64,000 nucleotides of DNA from Aromatoleum toluclasticum ATCC 700605 (GTDB taxonomy: Bacteria > Pseudomonadota > Gammaproteobacteria > Burkholderiales > Rhodocyclaceae), in assembly GCF_000378245.1 (NCBI RefSeq), contig NZ_KB899492.1, positions 186,001-250,000 of the forward strand. The letters are read 5' to 3'. The notes below the pieces were generated by a model that was not told the origin of the DNA, made no database searches, and was given only the letters and a program-made list of their open reading frames with translations. The translations under genes and the position numbers were made by a program. Of the stretch, positions 38,431-45,896 are shown piece after piece. Each line of letters starts with the position of its first letter. The first letter of the stretch is position 1.

Positions 38431-41002
38431 CGGCAGAGGCTCCGGAGGCGGATTCGAGCAGGGCAATGCGTCCGCTGGCACCGTCGAGGACGATGCGCGC
38501 ACCGTCGGCAATCAGGCGCGTCGCGTCGGGCAGCGCGATCGCGGGGATGCCGGCTTCGCGCGCCTGGCAGGCGCTGTGGGCGAGGAGGCCGCCGACTTCG
38601 ACGACGAGCCCCGCGACGATGCGGAACAACGGCGTGACGCCGAGGTTGGCGGCGCGCAGGACGAGGATTTCGTCGCCGCGCCAGCCTTCGGGCGGCACCG
38701 GCTGGCCGGGGGCGAACACGCGCGCGATGCCGCAGACCTTGCCGGCCGACAGCGCTGTGCCGTTCCAGGCGCGCCCCTCGCCCGCCTCACCGGCGCGCGC
38801 ACTCGGCACGCCGATGGCGTCGAGGCGCGAACCGAACACGACGGACGGGACGCAATGGAGGCGCGCGGCGAGACGCGCCATCGCGTGCTCGGCGGCACGG
38901 CGCTCGGCGCGCCGGCGCAGGCCTGCGGGGTCGCGCAGCGCGGCAGGCAGTTCGCGCGTTTGGAGGTGGAAGATCAGCCCGTCCGGCCAGTCCAGGTGGG
39001 CACCGAGGCGCAGCGCGGCGCGCCGGATCAGGGCATGGACGGCGGTGTAGTGGTGCTTGATCGTCTCGCGCAGCGGCAGGAAATGCTGCGCGAAGGCGAG
39101 CGCTTCGAAGAGCGCCGCACGCTCCGCTTCGTCCACGCCGGCGGTGGCGAGCCGCTCCCCGAGCTCCGCTTCGGCCGCGCGGCGCGCGGCCTGCTGGCGC
39201 GCGAATTCCGCAGCGGGCCGGCGGCCGCTCGCACGCAGGTTCGCGAGCAGTTCGTCGAAGCGTCCGGGATCTTCGGCCAGGCGCGGCTCGGCAAGTTCGA
39301 GTTCGTTGTCGGCGCAGTGGCCGTACGCGGCGAGGTAGTCCGCGCGGCTGCGGCGCCCCGCGGCGACCTCCTCCAGCCACAGCGCCTGGCGCGTGATCAG
39401 GCTGCCGGGCAGGCCGGACAGCAGGCGCGCGCACAGCGCCTCGCCGTCCATCCCGAAACAGGCTTCGAGGCTGCGGCGGACTTCGGCCGCGAAGTGGAAG
39501 CCGAGCCGGGCGGCGATGACGAATTCGACGCAGGGCCCAGTGCGCAGGAAGCGCACGAGCTCCGAAACGGCGGCGACCACCCTGCGCGGATCGCCGACCC
39601 TGCCGGTTTCGGCGAGCACGGCGGGCACGCCGAGGCGCGGCTCGACCTGCGCCTCGTAGCGGGCGAGGAAGTCGCGCGCCGCGACACGCAAGGCCTGCTC
39701 GAAACGCGCCCGGGCGGCCGCGGCCGGTGCGTCGAGGGGAAGCCGGCCGTACAGGCGCACTTCGGGGTAGTTCGCGAGCGAGGGGTCGGCCGCGATGCGC
39801 TCGAGATAGGAGTCGACCGCCGGTTCCCCACCGTCGCCGAAAGTCGCGGCGTCGACTTCCAGGTTGAAGCAGAGCTGCCCGGCGACCAGCTCGTACAGGT
39901 GATCGACGCAGCGCGCATCGAAGCGGTAGCCGAGGCGCCTGCGGCCGCTCACGATCGCGCCGCGACGGCCGGCAAAGCTGTCGCGGAACAGACCGAAACT
40001 CATCGCCGTCGGCGTCGGCAGCAGTTCGCCGACGTTGCCGTTGCTGAGCACGAGCTGGCTGCCGTGCAGCACGCCGCGCCGGCGCAGATCGACGAACTTG
40101 CGCGCAAGGCGCCGCCGCTCGCCGGCGAGATAAGTCTCCAGCCCCGCGCCGCCTGCCGTGCCCGCGGCGGCGAGCGGACGCGCCTGCAGCAGCCACACGC
40201 CGCACAGGTCGACGGCGAACTCGACATCCTGCGGGCCACCGAAGAAGGCCTCGGCGCGCAACGCGAGCTGCGCGACCGCGCGCGCCTCGCCGGGCGTCAG
40301 GCAAGCGACGCGCGCGCGCTGCACACGCACCGGGTGCAAGCCATCGACGGCGAGTGCCTCCTCCTTGTGGCCGATGCGCTTGCGCAGCAGGCGTCCGGCG
40401 TGCGAGAGGACGAAGCTGTCGCCGGCATGCCGGCCCGCGGCGAGCGGTTCCGCCAGCCCCCATACGGCATCGATATGCACCTCGCGGCGCCGGGTGTCGA
40501 GCGGTGCGCGCGTGTAGGCGATGCCAGCGGCGATCGCCGGGACGAGGCGCTGCACGAGGATCGCCAGCGCCGCGTCGGCGTGCCCGAGCCGCGCGCGGTA
40601 CTCGGCTGCGGCCGGTTCCGCCCACGACGCGATGCAGCGTTCCATTGCGGCGGGCAGCGCCGCCTCGCCCTGCACGCCGAGTTCGGTGGCGTAGACGCCG
40701 GCGTAGCTCGCGCCCTCGCCGTCCTCCTCGATCGCGGAACTGCGCACCGCGACGCGCCCGCCGAGCTCGCGATAGGCCGCCTGCAGCGCGGCACGAACGT
40801 CCTCGCGGGCAGCCCCGCCCGCGCGCCACGCCGCGACGGCCGCCGCGGTGACACAGAAGCCGGGACTCACCGGGAAGCCCGCGGCGAGCAGCAGGCCCTG
40901 GCGCAGCGCCTTGTTGCCCACCGCGCGAGCGTCCGCCGGCGTGAGCGCGGCGAGGTCGCGGATCCAGGCGGACGCCGCCGGGGCGCCCTCCCCGATACTC
41001 AC
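38363..41002 (-). CDS. PEP-synthase/rifampicin-phosphotransferase-like ATP-dependent dikinase
   Basis: 879 residues from a GTG at 41002 overlapping the U32 stop (GTGA). The N-terminal PEP/pyruvate-binding ATP-grasp has GNKALRQGLLLAAGFPVSPGF and VRSSAIEEDGEGASYAGVYATE. A long middle region has no PEP-synthase counterpart. The C-terminal swivelling His domain has GGLLAHSACQAREAGIPAIAL, with phospho-carrier His809. The PEP-binding TIM barrel of true PpsA or PPDK is missing. This architecture (ATP-grasp, variable acceptor domain, His domain) is that of rifampicin phosphotransferases and phenylphosphate-synthase-like systems, which phosphorylate an organic acceptor. In this operon it probably activates an unknown metabolite. 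Confidence 0.82.
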   Translation of the reverse strand: MSIGEGAPAASAWIRDLAALTPADARAVGNKALRQGLLLAAGFPVSPGFCVTAAAVAAWRAGGAAREDVRAALQAAYRELGGRVAVRSSAIEEDGEGASYAGVYATELGVQGEAALPAAMERCIASWAEPAAAEYRARLGHADAALAILVQRLVPAIAAGIAYTRAPLDTRRREVHIDAVWGLAEPLAAGRHAGDSFVLSHAGRLLRKRIGHKEEALAVDGLHPVRVQRARVACLTPGEARAVAQLALRAEAFFGGPQDVEFAVDLCGVWLLQARPLAAAGTAGGAGLETYLAGERRRLARKFVDLRRRGVLHGSQLVLSNGNVGELLPTPTAMSFGLFRDSFAGRRGAIVSGRRRLGYRFDARCVDHLYELVAGQLCFNLEVDAATFGDGGEPAVDSYLERIAADPSLANYPEVRLYGRLPLDAPAAAARARFEQALRVAARDFLARYEAQVEPRLGVPAVLAETGRVGDPRRVVAAVSELVRFLRTGPCVEFVIAARLGFHFAAEVRRSLEACFGMDGEALCARLLSGLPGSLITRQALWLEEVAAGRRSRADYLAAYGHCADNELELAEPRLAEDPGRFDELLANLRASGRRPAAEFARQQAARRAAEAELGERLATAGVDEAERAALFEALAFAQHFLPLRETIKHHYTAVHALIRRAALRLGAHLDWPDGLIFHLQTRELPAALRDPAGLRRRAERRAAEHAMARLAARLHCVPSVVFGSRLDAIGVPSARAGEAGEGRAWNGTALSAGKVCGIARVFAPGQPVPPEGWRGDEILVLRAANLGVTPLFRIVAGLVVEVGGLLAHSACQAREAGIPAIALPDATRLIADGARIVLDGASGRIALLESASGASADESRHDPAAPLAAQPTAHLAPV

Positions 41003-41979
41003 GCCGCGACTCCGGCATGGAGCGCGCGTCCCGCCCGTTCCGCGCCGCGGATGCGGGAGTCGTCGCGGTTGTCGCGCTCGCCGCTCCAGCGGTCCTTGAG
41101 CTCCAGCCATTCCGGCGCGAAACCTTCGACGCGCTCGCCGCGCAGCGCCGCGTCCAGCACGCGACGATAGAAGCCGACGATGTCCGCGACGAGCGGCGCG
41201 GAGCGTTCGCGCCCCGGAATCTTGAAGCGTTCGACGCCCATCGCGACGTATTCCGGCACTTCCCACAGCAGCAGCTCGGGGCTGCTCTTCAGGCGCGGCG
41301 AATCGGGATGGCGGCGCTCGCCGGCGGTGAGCGACCACTCGCCGCGGCAGATGCGGTAGCAGCTGCCGCCGCGCGCCGCCGAGCCGAGGTAGAGATCCTT
41401 GTCGTCTTCGCCACGCAGGTGCTTCACGTGGAAGTAGCTGCTCGAATAGCAGCGCCCCGGGCAGATGCGCCCGCGATGCGGGTTCTGGAACAGGAAGGCT
41501 TCGAGCTTCATCGGGCTCGCGGCGCGGATCTGCGCTGCCTCGGCGACACCCCAACGGTAGGGCAGCACGACGTAGTCGGCCCCCAGCTCGTCGTAGAAGC
41601 GCACGTCCTCGACGTTGAACACGCCGGCGGTGACGCTGACGTGGATGTCCAGCGCGGGATGCGCGCGGCGCACCAGCGGGATCAGGCCGGGGTCGCAGAC
41701 CATCACGCCGCTCACGCCGATCTTCGCGAAGCTCGCGACGCGGTCGAGGAAGAGGCCGACCTCGCCGGGCGCGGGCATCACGTTGATCGCGACGCGCACG
41801 TCCTTGCCGTCGCGCGCGGCCTCGGCGACCAGTTCGGCGATCGCGCCGTCGTCGAGCTCGTCGGTGGCCGGGCGGCGGCTCCAGCCGCGCGGGCCGACGT
41901 AGACCGAATCGGCACCGCGCGCGAGCGACGCGTAGGCCATTTCGAGGCTGCCACCGGGGGCCATCAGGATCGTCATCAT
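40999..41979 (-). CDS. U32-family protein 1 (UbiU/RlhA-like, Fe-S)
   Basis: 326 residues from ATG 41979, overlapping the preceding stop (ATGA). TIM-barrel start MMTILMAPGGSLEMA, then VRVAINVMP, DIHVSVTAGVFNVEDVRFYDELGADYVVLPYR and RFKIPGRERSAPLVADIV. Cys173 and Cys177 (CPGRC) and Cys207 and Cys211 (SCYRIC) match the Fe4S4 ligand spacing type of UbiU-like proteins. The SSSY after the second Cys parallels UbiU. Although called peptidases, characterised relatives (UbiU/UbiV, RlhA, TrhP) support O2-independent hydroxylation. Probably one subunit of a U32 complex. Confidence 0.85.
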   Translation of the reverse strand: MMTILMAPGGSLEMAYASLARGADSVYVGPRGWSRRPATDELDDGAIAELVAEAARDGKDVRVAINVMPAPGEVGLFLDRVASFAKIGVSGVMVCDPGLIPLVRRAHPALDIHVSVTAGVFNVEDVRFYDELGADYVVLPYRWGVAEAAQIRAASPMKLEAFLFQNPHRGRICPGRCYSSSYFHVKHLRGEDDKDLYLGSAARGGSCYRICRGEWSLTAGERRHPDSPRLKSSPELLLWEVPEYVAMGVERFKIPGRERSAPLVADIVGFYRRVLDAALRGERVEGFAPEWLELKDRWSGERDNRDDSRIRGAERAGRALHAGVAA

Positions 41980-42923
41980 TCACCTCGGGAAAGGAGGCCG
42001 GCGGCGAGGAGGCCGGCCGGCAGTGCGTTTCGGGGAGCGCCGGGGGGCGCCATCAGCTCGGCAAGTTCCTGCAGCCGCGCGGCCATCTCCGGCGCCCACG
42101 CCAGCCCGACGCGCGCGAGCCACTTGCGCCGCAGCGCGGCGCCGGCCCAGCTGCCCGCGGGCACGCCGGCGATACGCGACCATAGGCCGGGATCCGCGCG
42201 CAGGCGCGCCGCCGCCGCGCCCGCCGAGCGTACGAAGCCCTGCAGCAGCGCGGGCGCCGAACGCGACAGGTCCTCGTGGCACGCGAAGAAACTCGTCGGC
42301 ACCTGCGGCCGCGGCACTGGAAAGTTCGCAAGCAGCCCCGCCAGGTCGCAGACCTCGCGGAAGGCCCCGCCCGCGACGAGTGCGGGCACCTGGTGCCAGT
42401 ACAGCAGCGCGGCATCGAGCCCGCCGCCGCAGAGCGCATCGTGCAGCGCGCTCTTCGAGCCGGCAGTGACGCAGCACGACACTTCGGCCGGATCGAAATC
42501 GTGGCGCAGCCGGCACGCGGCGCGCAGCAGCAGCCAGTTCTTGTCCTGCGCATGCACGACGCCGATGCGCTTGCCCGGCAGGTCCGTGAGGCCGCGCAAC
42601 GCGCCCCTGCGCGGGGCGACGAGGCCGCCGAAGATCGCGCCGTAAGGTGCGACCGCGACGAGCGGCAGGCCGGCCGCGCGATGGCGCGCGAGCGACAGCC
42701 AGTCGCTGTCGATGAGCTCGACCTCGCCGTCGATCAGCCGCGCCTCGGTCGCGTGGCGCTCGCCGCACATGCGGTCGTCGCCCAGTTGCAGCGCGAGGCG
42801 ATAGCCGTTGGCCTCGTCGAGGCCGCAGGCGACGATCGCGCGCATCAGCCATGCGCCGCTTCCGGTGGCCTCGAAGGCGGCGCGCAGGGTGGGCAGCGCG
42901 TCACGCGCCGTCTCAGCTGACAT
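41976..42923 (-). CDS. NMT1/SsuA-fold protein without signal peptide
   Basis: 315 residues from ATG 42923, overlapping the U32-2 stop by 11 bases. The fold is that of NitT/TauT-type binding proteins: ARLIDGEVELIDSDWLSLARHRAAGLPLVAVAP, LRGLTDLPGKRIGVVHAQDKNWLLL, then ALHDALCGGGLDAALLYWHQVPAL. The N-terminus (MSAETARDALPTLRAAFE) has no signal or lipobox, and no permease or ATPase is nearby. A cytoplasmic role is therefore likely: ligand sensing, or an enzyme on the same fold as THI5 or MqnA/MqnD. Which one cannot be told. Confidence 0.75.
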   Translation of the reverse strand: MSAETARDALPTLRAAFEATGSGAWLMRAIVACGLDEANGYRLALQLGDDRMCGERHATEARLIDGEVELIDSDWLSLARHRAAGLPLVAVAPYGAIFGGLVAPRRGALRGLTDLPGKRIGVVHAQDKNWLLLRAACRLRHDFDPAEVSCCVTAGSKSALHDALCGGGLDAALLYWHQVPALVAGGAFREVCDLAGLLANFPVPRPQVPTSFFACHEDLSRSAPALLQGFVRSAGAAAARLRADPGLWSRIAGVPAGSWAGAALRRKWLARVGLAWAPEMAARLQELAELMAPPGAPRNALPAGLLAAGLLSRGE

Positions 42924-43947
42924 AGCTCGCCGCCCGGTCCATCAGGGTGTCGACGCGCTTTGCCTTCTCCCGCACCCAGCGCACGCGCAGTTCGGCAAGC
43001 TCTGCGGTGTGGTGGCCGAGATCGGCCGCGCCGGCGGCGACCTCGTCGATCGCGCGGCGGTAGAAGCGCACCAGGTCGCGGATCATGCCGACCGGCCGTT
43101 CGCGCCCGGAGAGCTTGAAGCAGCTGACCCCGGCCGCGACGAAGGCCGGCAGCTGCGCGAGCATCAGGCGGGCGTCGCGGCGCAGCTTGATCTCGACGGG
43201 ATCGCTCCCCACCGCGCCGAATTCCCAGTTCGCCTGGCACACGCGATAGCACTCCTTGGCGCCGCGGTTCGCGCTGCCATGGAAGTCGCGGTTGCCCTCG
43301 ACCTCCTTCCAGTCGCGAAAGCGCAGGTAGCTGCTCATGATGCATTTGCCGGGGCACAGCTTGCCGGTCTGCACCGTCTCGAACAGGAAGGTCTCCAGCC
43401 CGATGTCGCTCGCGCGCCGCACCGCCTCGATCTCGGCGACGTCCCAGCGGTAGGGCAGGATGATCACGTCCGCGCCGGCGTCGCGGTAGAAGGCCGCATC
43501 GGCGAGGTTGCTGATGCCGCTGCCGATGCTCACGTGCAGCACCGTGTCCGGAATCTCGCGGCGCAACGCGCGCAGCAGGCCCACGTCGGTGACGATGAAC
43601 CCGGACGCGCCATCGGCCGCGTAGCGCAGCGCCTTGTCGACGAAGCGGCCGAAGTCGTATGGCGTCGGGAAGGTGTTGAGCACCACGCGCAACTCCGCGC
43701 CGCGGCTGCGGGCGTAGGCGGCCGCCTCGCGGATCGCGTCGTCGCTCATCTCGGACTCGTAGGGGCGGCGCGAGAAGCCGAGCGGTCCGACGTAGATGAT
43801 GTCTGCGCCCTCATCGACCGCCGCGTGCGCCATCTCGAGCGAACCGGCCGGGGCGAGCAGCTTGGCGCCAGGCCTCGCGCCGGGCCGCCCCAAGGAGGCC
43901 TGCGCCCCCTTGGGGGGCAGCGAACGAAGTGAGCGTGGGGGCACCAT
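42913..43947 (-). CDS. U32-family protein 2 (UbiU/RlhA-like), N-terminus encoded by a dispersed repeat
   Basis: 344 residues from ATG 43947 (GGAG site), one base after the upstream stop. The barrel starts only at residue 28 (AKLLAPAGSLEMAHAAVDEGADIIYVG). The first 27 residues are translated from a palindromic repeat. Core motifs: LHVSIGSGISNLADAAFYRDAGADVIILPYR and CFKLSGRERPVGMIRDLV. Fe-S ligands Cys198, Cys202 (CPGKC) and Cys233, Cys237 (ECYRVC). Paralogous to U32-1 and U32-4. Confidence 0.84.
   Translation of the reverse strand: MVPPRSLRSLPPKGAQASLGRPGARPGAKLLAPAGSLEMAHAAVDEGADIIYVGPLGFSRRPYESEMSDDAIREAAAYARSRGAELRVVLNTFPTPYDFGRFVDKALRYAADGASGFIVTDVGLLRALRREIPDTVLHVSIGSGISNLADAAFYRDAGADVIILPYRWDVAEIEAVRRASDIGLETFLFETVQTGKLCPGKCIMSSYLRFRDWKEVEGNRDFHGSANRGAKECYRVCQANWEFGAVGSDPVEIKLRRDARLMLAQLPAFVAAGVSCFKLSGRERPVGMIRDLVRFYRRAIDEVAAGAADLGHHTAELAELRVRWVREKAKRVDTLMDRAASYVS
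43868..43944. repeat. Dispersed palindromic repeat inside the 5' end of a U32 gene
   Basis: Minus strand: CCCCCACGCTCACTTCGTTC, then GCTGCCCCCCAAGGGGGC, GCCTCCTTGGGGCGGCCCGG. It has internal inverted arms (GCCCCAAGG with CCTTGGGGGGC). I recognise this as an intergenic repeat common in betaproteobacteria. Here it lies immediately after the ATG and is read in frame. Confidence 0.75.
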
Positions 43948-43948
43948 C

Positions 43949-44893
43949 TCAGCTCCGCCCGATGTAGCGCTGGCCCGCGCCTTCGAAGTAGTAGCCGTTG
44001 CACAGGCCTTCGCGCGCAAGGCTCGCGAGCGTGTCGAGTGCCGGTGCGAAATCCCCCGCGGCCTCGCCGGCAAAAGCCCGCTCCAGCGCATCGCGGTAGA
44101 TGCGCCCGACGGCCGCCGCATAGCCCGGCGCCTCGCCCTTGTTATGCACGTAGAAGTGCTTCAGGCCCATGCCCGCGAGCCGCTCGCCGTGCTCGACCAT
44201 GCACAGGTCCTTGCCCGACAGCGTCATTCGCCCGGTGTCCTTGAGCGACCAGTCGGCGCGGCTGCCGTCGTCGCGGCCGCGCTTCAACCAGTGCTCCTGC
44301 GTGCATTGGTAGGAACAGCTACCCTCGCCGCATGCGCCCTCGGCACCCTCCTCGCTGTGCTCGAGGATGAAGCAGGTCTCCGAAATCACCAGCGGGATCT
44401 TGCCGTGCACCGGCACCAGCACCTCGATGTCGGCGTGCTCGGCGATGTAGCGCACCTCGTCGAGCGAAAGTTCCGGATTCGGATACACCCGCGTCACGCC
44501 GTGGTCCTTGAGCACCTTCGCGGTCTCGTGCGTGTACAGGTTGCCGAACACGCCGAGGTGGATAGGCGCCGTGCAGCCGCGCTCGCGCAGCATGCGCAGC
44601 ACGCCGAGGTTATGCACCTCGATGGCATCGAAAGGCAGCGCCAGCGCGGTGTCGATCACGTCGCCGACCCACGCGAGGTCGTCGTTGCCGGGCACCGCAT
44701 AGAGGCGCAGGTAAGCCTTCTGGCCGCGCGCATGCACGTGCTCCAGCCCGGCTGCGAGCAGCTCCGCGTGCGAGCTGAAGTTGTTCGGATACTCGGGACA
44801 GGAGAAATCGCCGAGGTAGATCGCGTCGTAGGCCGAGAAATCGCCCTCGCGCAGTTCCTTCAGGTTGCCGACGTCGGTGGATAGTTCGAACAT
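43949..44893 (-). CDS. U32-family protein 3 (UbiV-like)
   Basis: 314 residues from ATG 44893 with GAGGAG upstream. It differs from the other three. YLGDFSCPEY near the N-terminus (Cys32) parallels the YLGEAVCSKR segment of UbiV. LVISETCFILEHS (Cys174) and ACGEGSCSYQC (Cys188, Cys193, Cys197) parallel UbiV's ARCFTARS and Cys-rich segment. The C-terminus LCNGYYFEGAGQ parallels CNGYW in UbiV. It should bind one Fe4S4 cluster and pair with a UbiU-like partner from this operon. It is not assigned as the ubiquinone UbiV because the context differs. Confidence 0.82.
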   Translation of the reverse strand: MFELSTDVGNLKELREGDFSAYDAIYLGDFSCPEYPNNFSSHAELLAAGLEHVHARGQKAYLRLYAVPGNDDLAWVGDVIDTALALPFDAIEVHNLGVLRMLRERGCTAPIHLGVFGNLYTHETAKVLKDHGVTRVYPNPELSLDEVRYIAEHADIEVLVPVHGKIPLVISETCFILEHSEEGAEGACGEGSCSYQCTQEHWLKRGRDDGSRADWSLKDTGRMTLSGKDLCMVEHGERLAGMGLKHFYVHNKGEAPGYAAAVGRIYRDALERAFAGEAAGDFAPALDTLASLAREGLCNGYYFEGAGQRYIGRS

Positions 44894-44904
44894 GTCCAGT
44901 CTCC

Positions 44905-45885
44905 TCAGATGGGGGTGGCGGCAACGCGCCGGGATTCGTCGATCGCCTGGCGCAGCAGGCGGTTGTCGCGCTTTGCACGCTCGGTCATCCAGCGCCCGCG
45001 CAGGGTCTCGAGCTCGGACGCGAAGACGGATAGATCCGGGCGGTCGGATTCCAGGATGGTGTCGACCGCGCGCCGGTACACGCGCACGATGTCGCGCACC
45101 AGCACCGCCGAACGGTCGCGTCCCGGCACCTTCAGGCAATCGACGCCCGCGGCGAGGTAGTCCGGCAACTCCTCCAGCCACAGCGCCGGGTTGGTCTTGA
45201 TCGTCATCGGCAGCCGGTAATCGATGTCGTCGACGTTGAAGTTCCATTCCGTCTGGCACACCCGCAGGCAGTCGCCGCCGCGCGAGGCCGAGCCGAAGAA
45301 GTGGTCCTTGCCCTCGGTGTCGAGCCAGCGGCGGAAGCTGAAATAGCTGCTCATGTTGCATTTGCCCGGACATATCTTGCCGCCCGACGGCGTCTTAAAC
45401 AGGAAGACCTCGATGCCGACCTTGCCCGCGCCCTTGATCTGGCGGATCTCCTCCACCGACAGGCGATAGGGCAGCACGACATAGTCCGCGCCGAGTTCGC
45501 GCAGGAAGCGCACGTCCTCGTAGTTGGTGATGCCGCAGCCGACGCTGGTATGCACGTTCACATGCGGCAGGCGCTCCTTCACCAGCCGCATCGCGCCCAG
45601 GTCGCTGATCATGAAACCCTGCGCGCCCCAGCCCGCATAGCGCTCGACGCGCTCGACGAACATCGGCAGCTCGATCGAGCTCGGCAGCGTGTTCACCACC
45701 ACGCGCACCTCCTTGCCGCGCGCCGCCGCGTAATCGATCGTGTGGCGGATCTCATCGTCGTTCAGTTCGTCCTGCGCGCCGCGCCGGCTCCAGCCGACGA
45801 CGCCGACGTACACCGCGTCCGCCCCCTCGTCGAGCACCGTCTTCGCCATCTCCAGCGTGCCGCCGGGAGCCATCATCATCACCAT
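44905..45885 (-). CDS. U32-family protein 4 (UbiU/RlhA-like, Fe-S)
   Basis: 326 residues from ATG 45885 (AAGGAG, spacing 8). MVMMMAPGGTLEMAKTVLDEGADAVYVG, VRVVVNTLP, NVHTSVGCGITNYEDVRFLRELGADYVVLPYR and CLKVPGRDRSAVLVRDIV define the fold. Fe-S ligands Cys172, Cys176 (CPGKC) and Cys206, Cys210 (DCLRVC). Closest in pattern to U32-1 and U32-2. It lies 11 bases before the UbiV-like gene and 11 after the aminotransferase fusion. Confidence 0.85.
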   Translation of the reverse strand: MVMMMAPGGTLEMAKTVLDEGADAVYVGVVGWSRRGAQDELNDDEIRHTIDYAAARGKEVRVVVNTLPSSIELPMFVERVERYAGWGAQGFMISDLGAMRLVKERLPHVNVHTSVGCGITNYEDVRFLRELGADYVVLPYRLSVEEIRQIKGAGKVGIEVFLFKTPSGGKICPGKCNMSSYFSFRRWLDTEGKDHFFGSASRGGDCLRVCQTEWNFNVDDIDYRLPMTIKTNPALWLEELPDYLAAGVDCLKVPGRDRSAVLVRDIVRVYRRAVDTILESDRPDLSVFASELETLRGRWMTERAKRDNRLLRQAIDESRRVAATPI

Positions 45886-45896
45886 AGGGATCTCCT

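Noticed and set aside
38363-41983. A 1206-residue phosphotransferase starting at 41983
   Set aside because: The extra 327 residues read through U32-1 in another frame and are Arg-rich; the GTG at 41002 overlapping the U32-1 stop fits the operon pattern.
41976-42923. Periplasmic ABC transporter binding protein
   Set aside because: No signal peptide or lipobox and no permease or ATPase gene nearby.
40999-45885. Annotation of the four U32 genes as proteases
   Set aside because: No protease catalytic residues can be pointed to; the Cys sets and TIM-barrel motifs match UbiU/UbiV/RlhA-type proteins.
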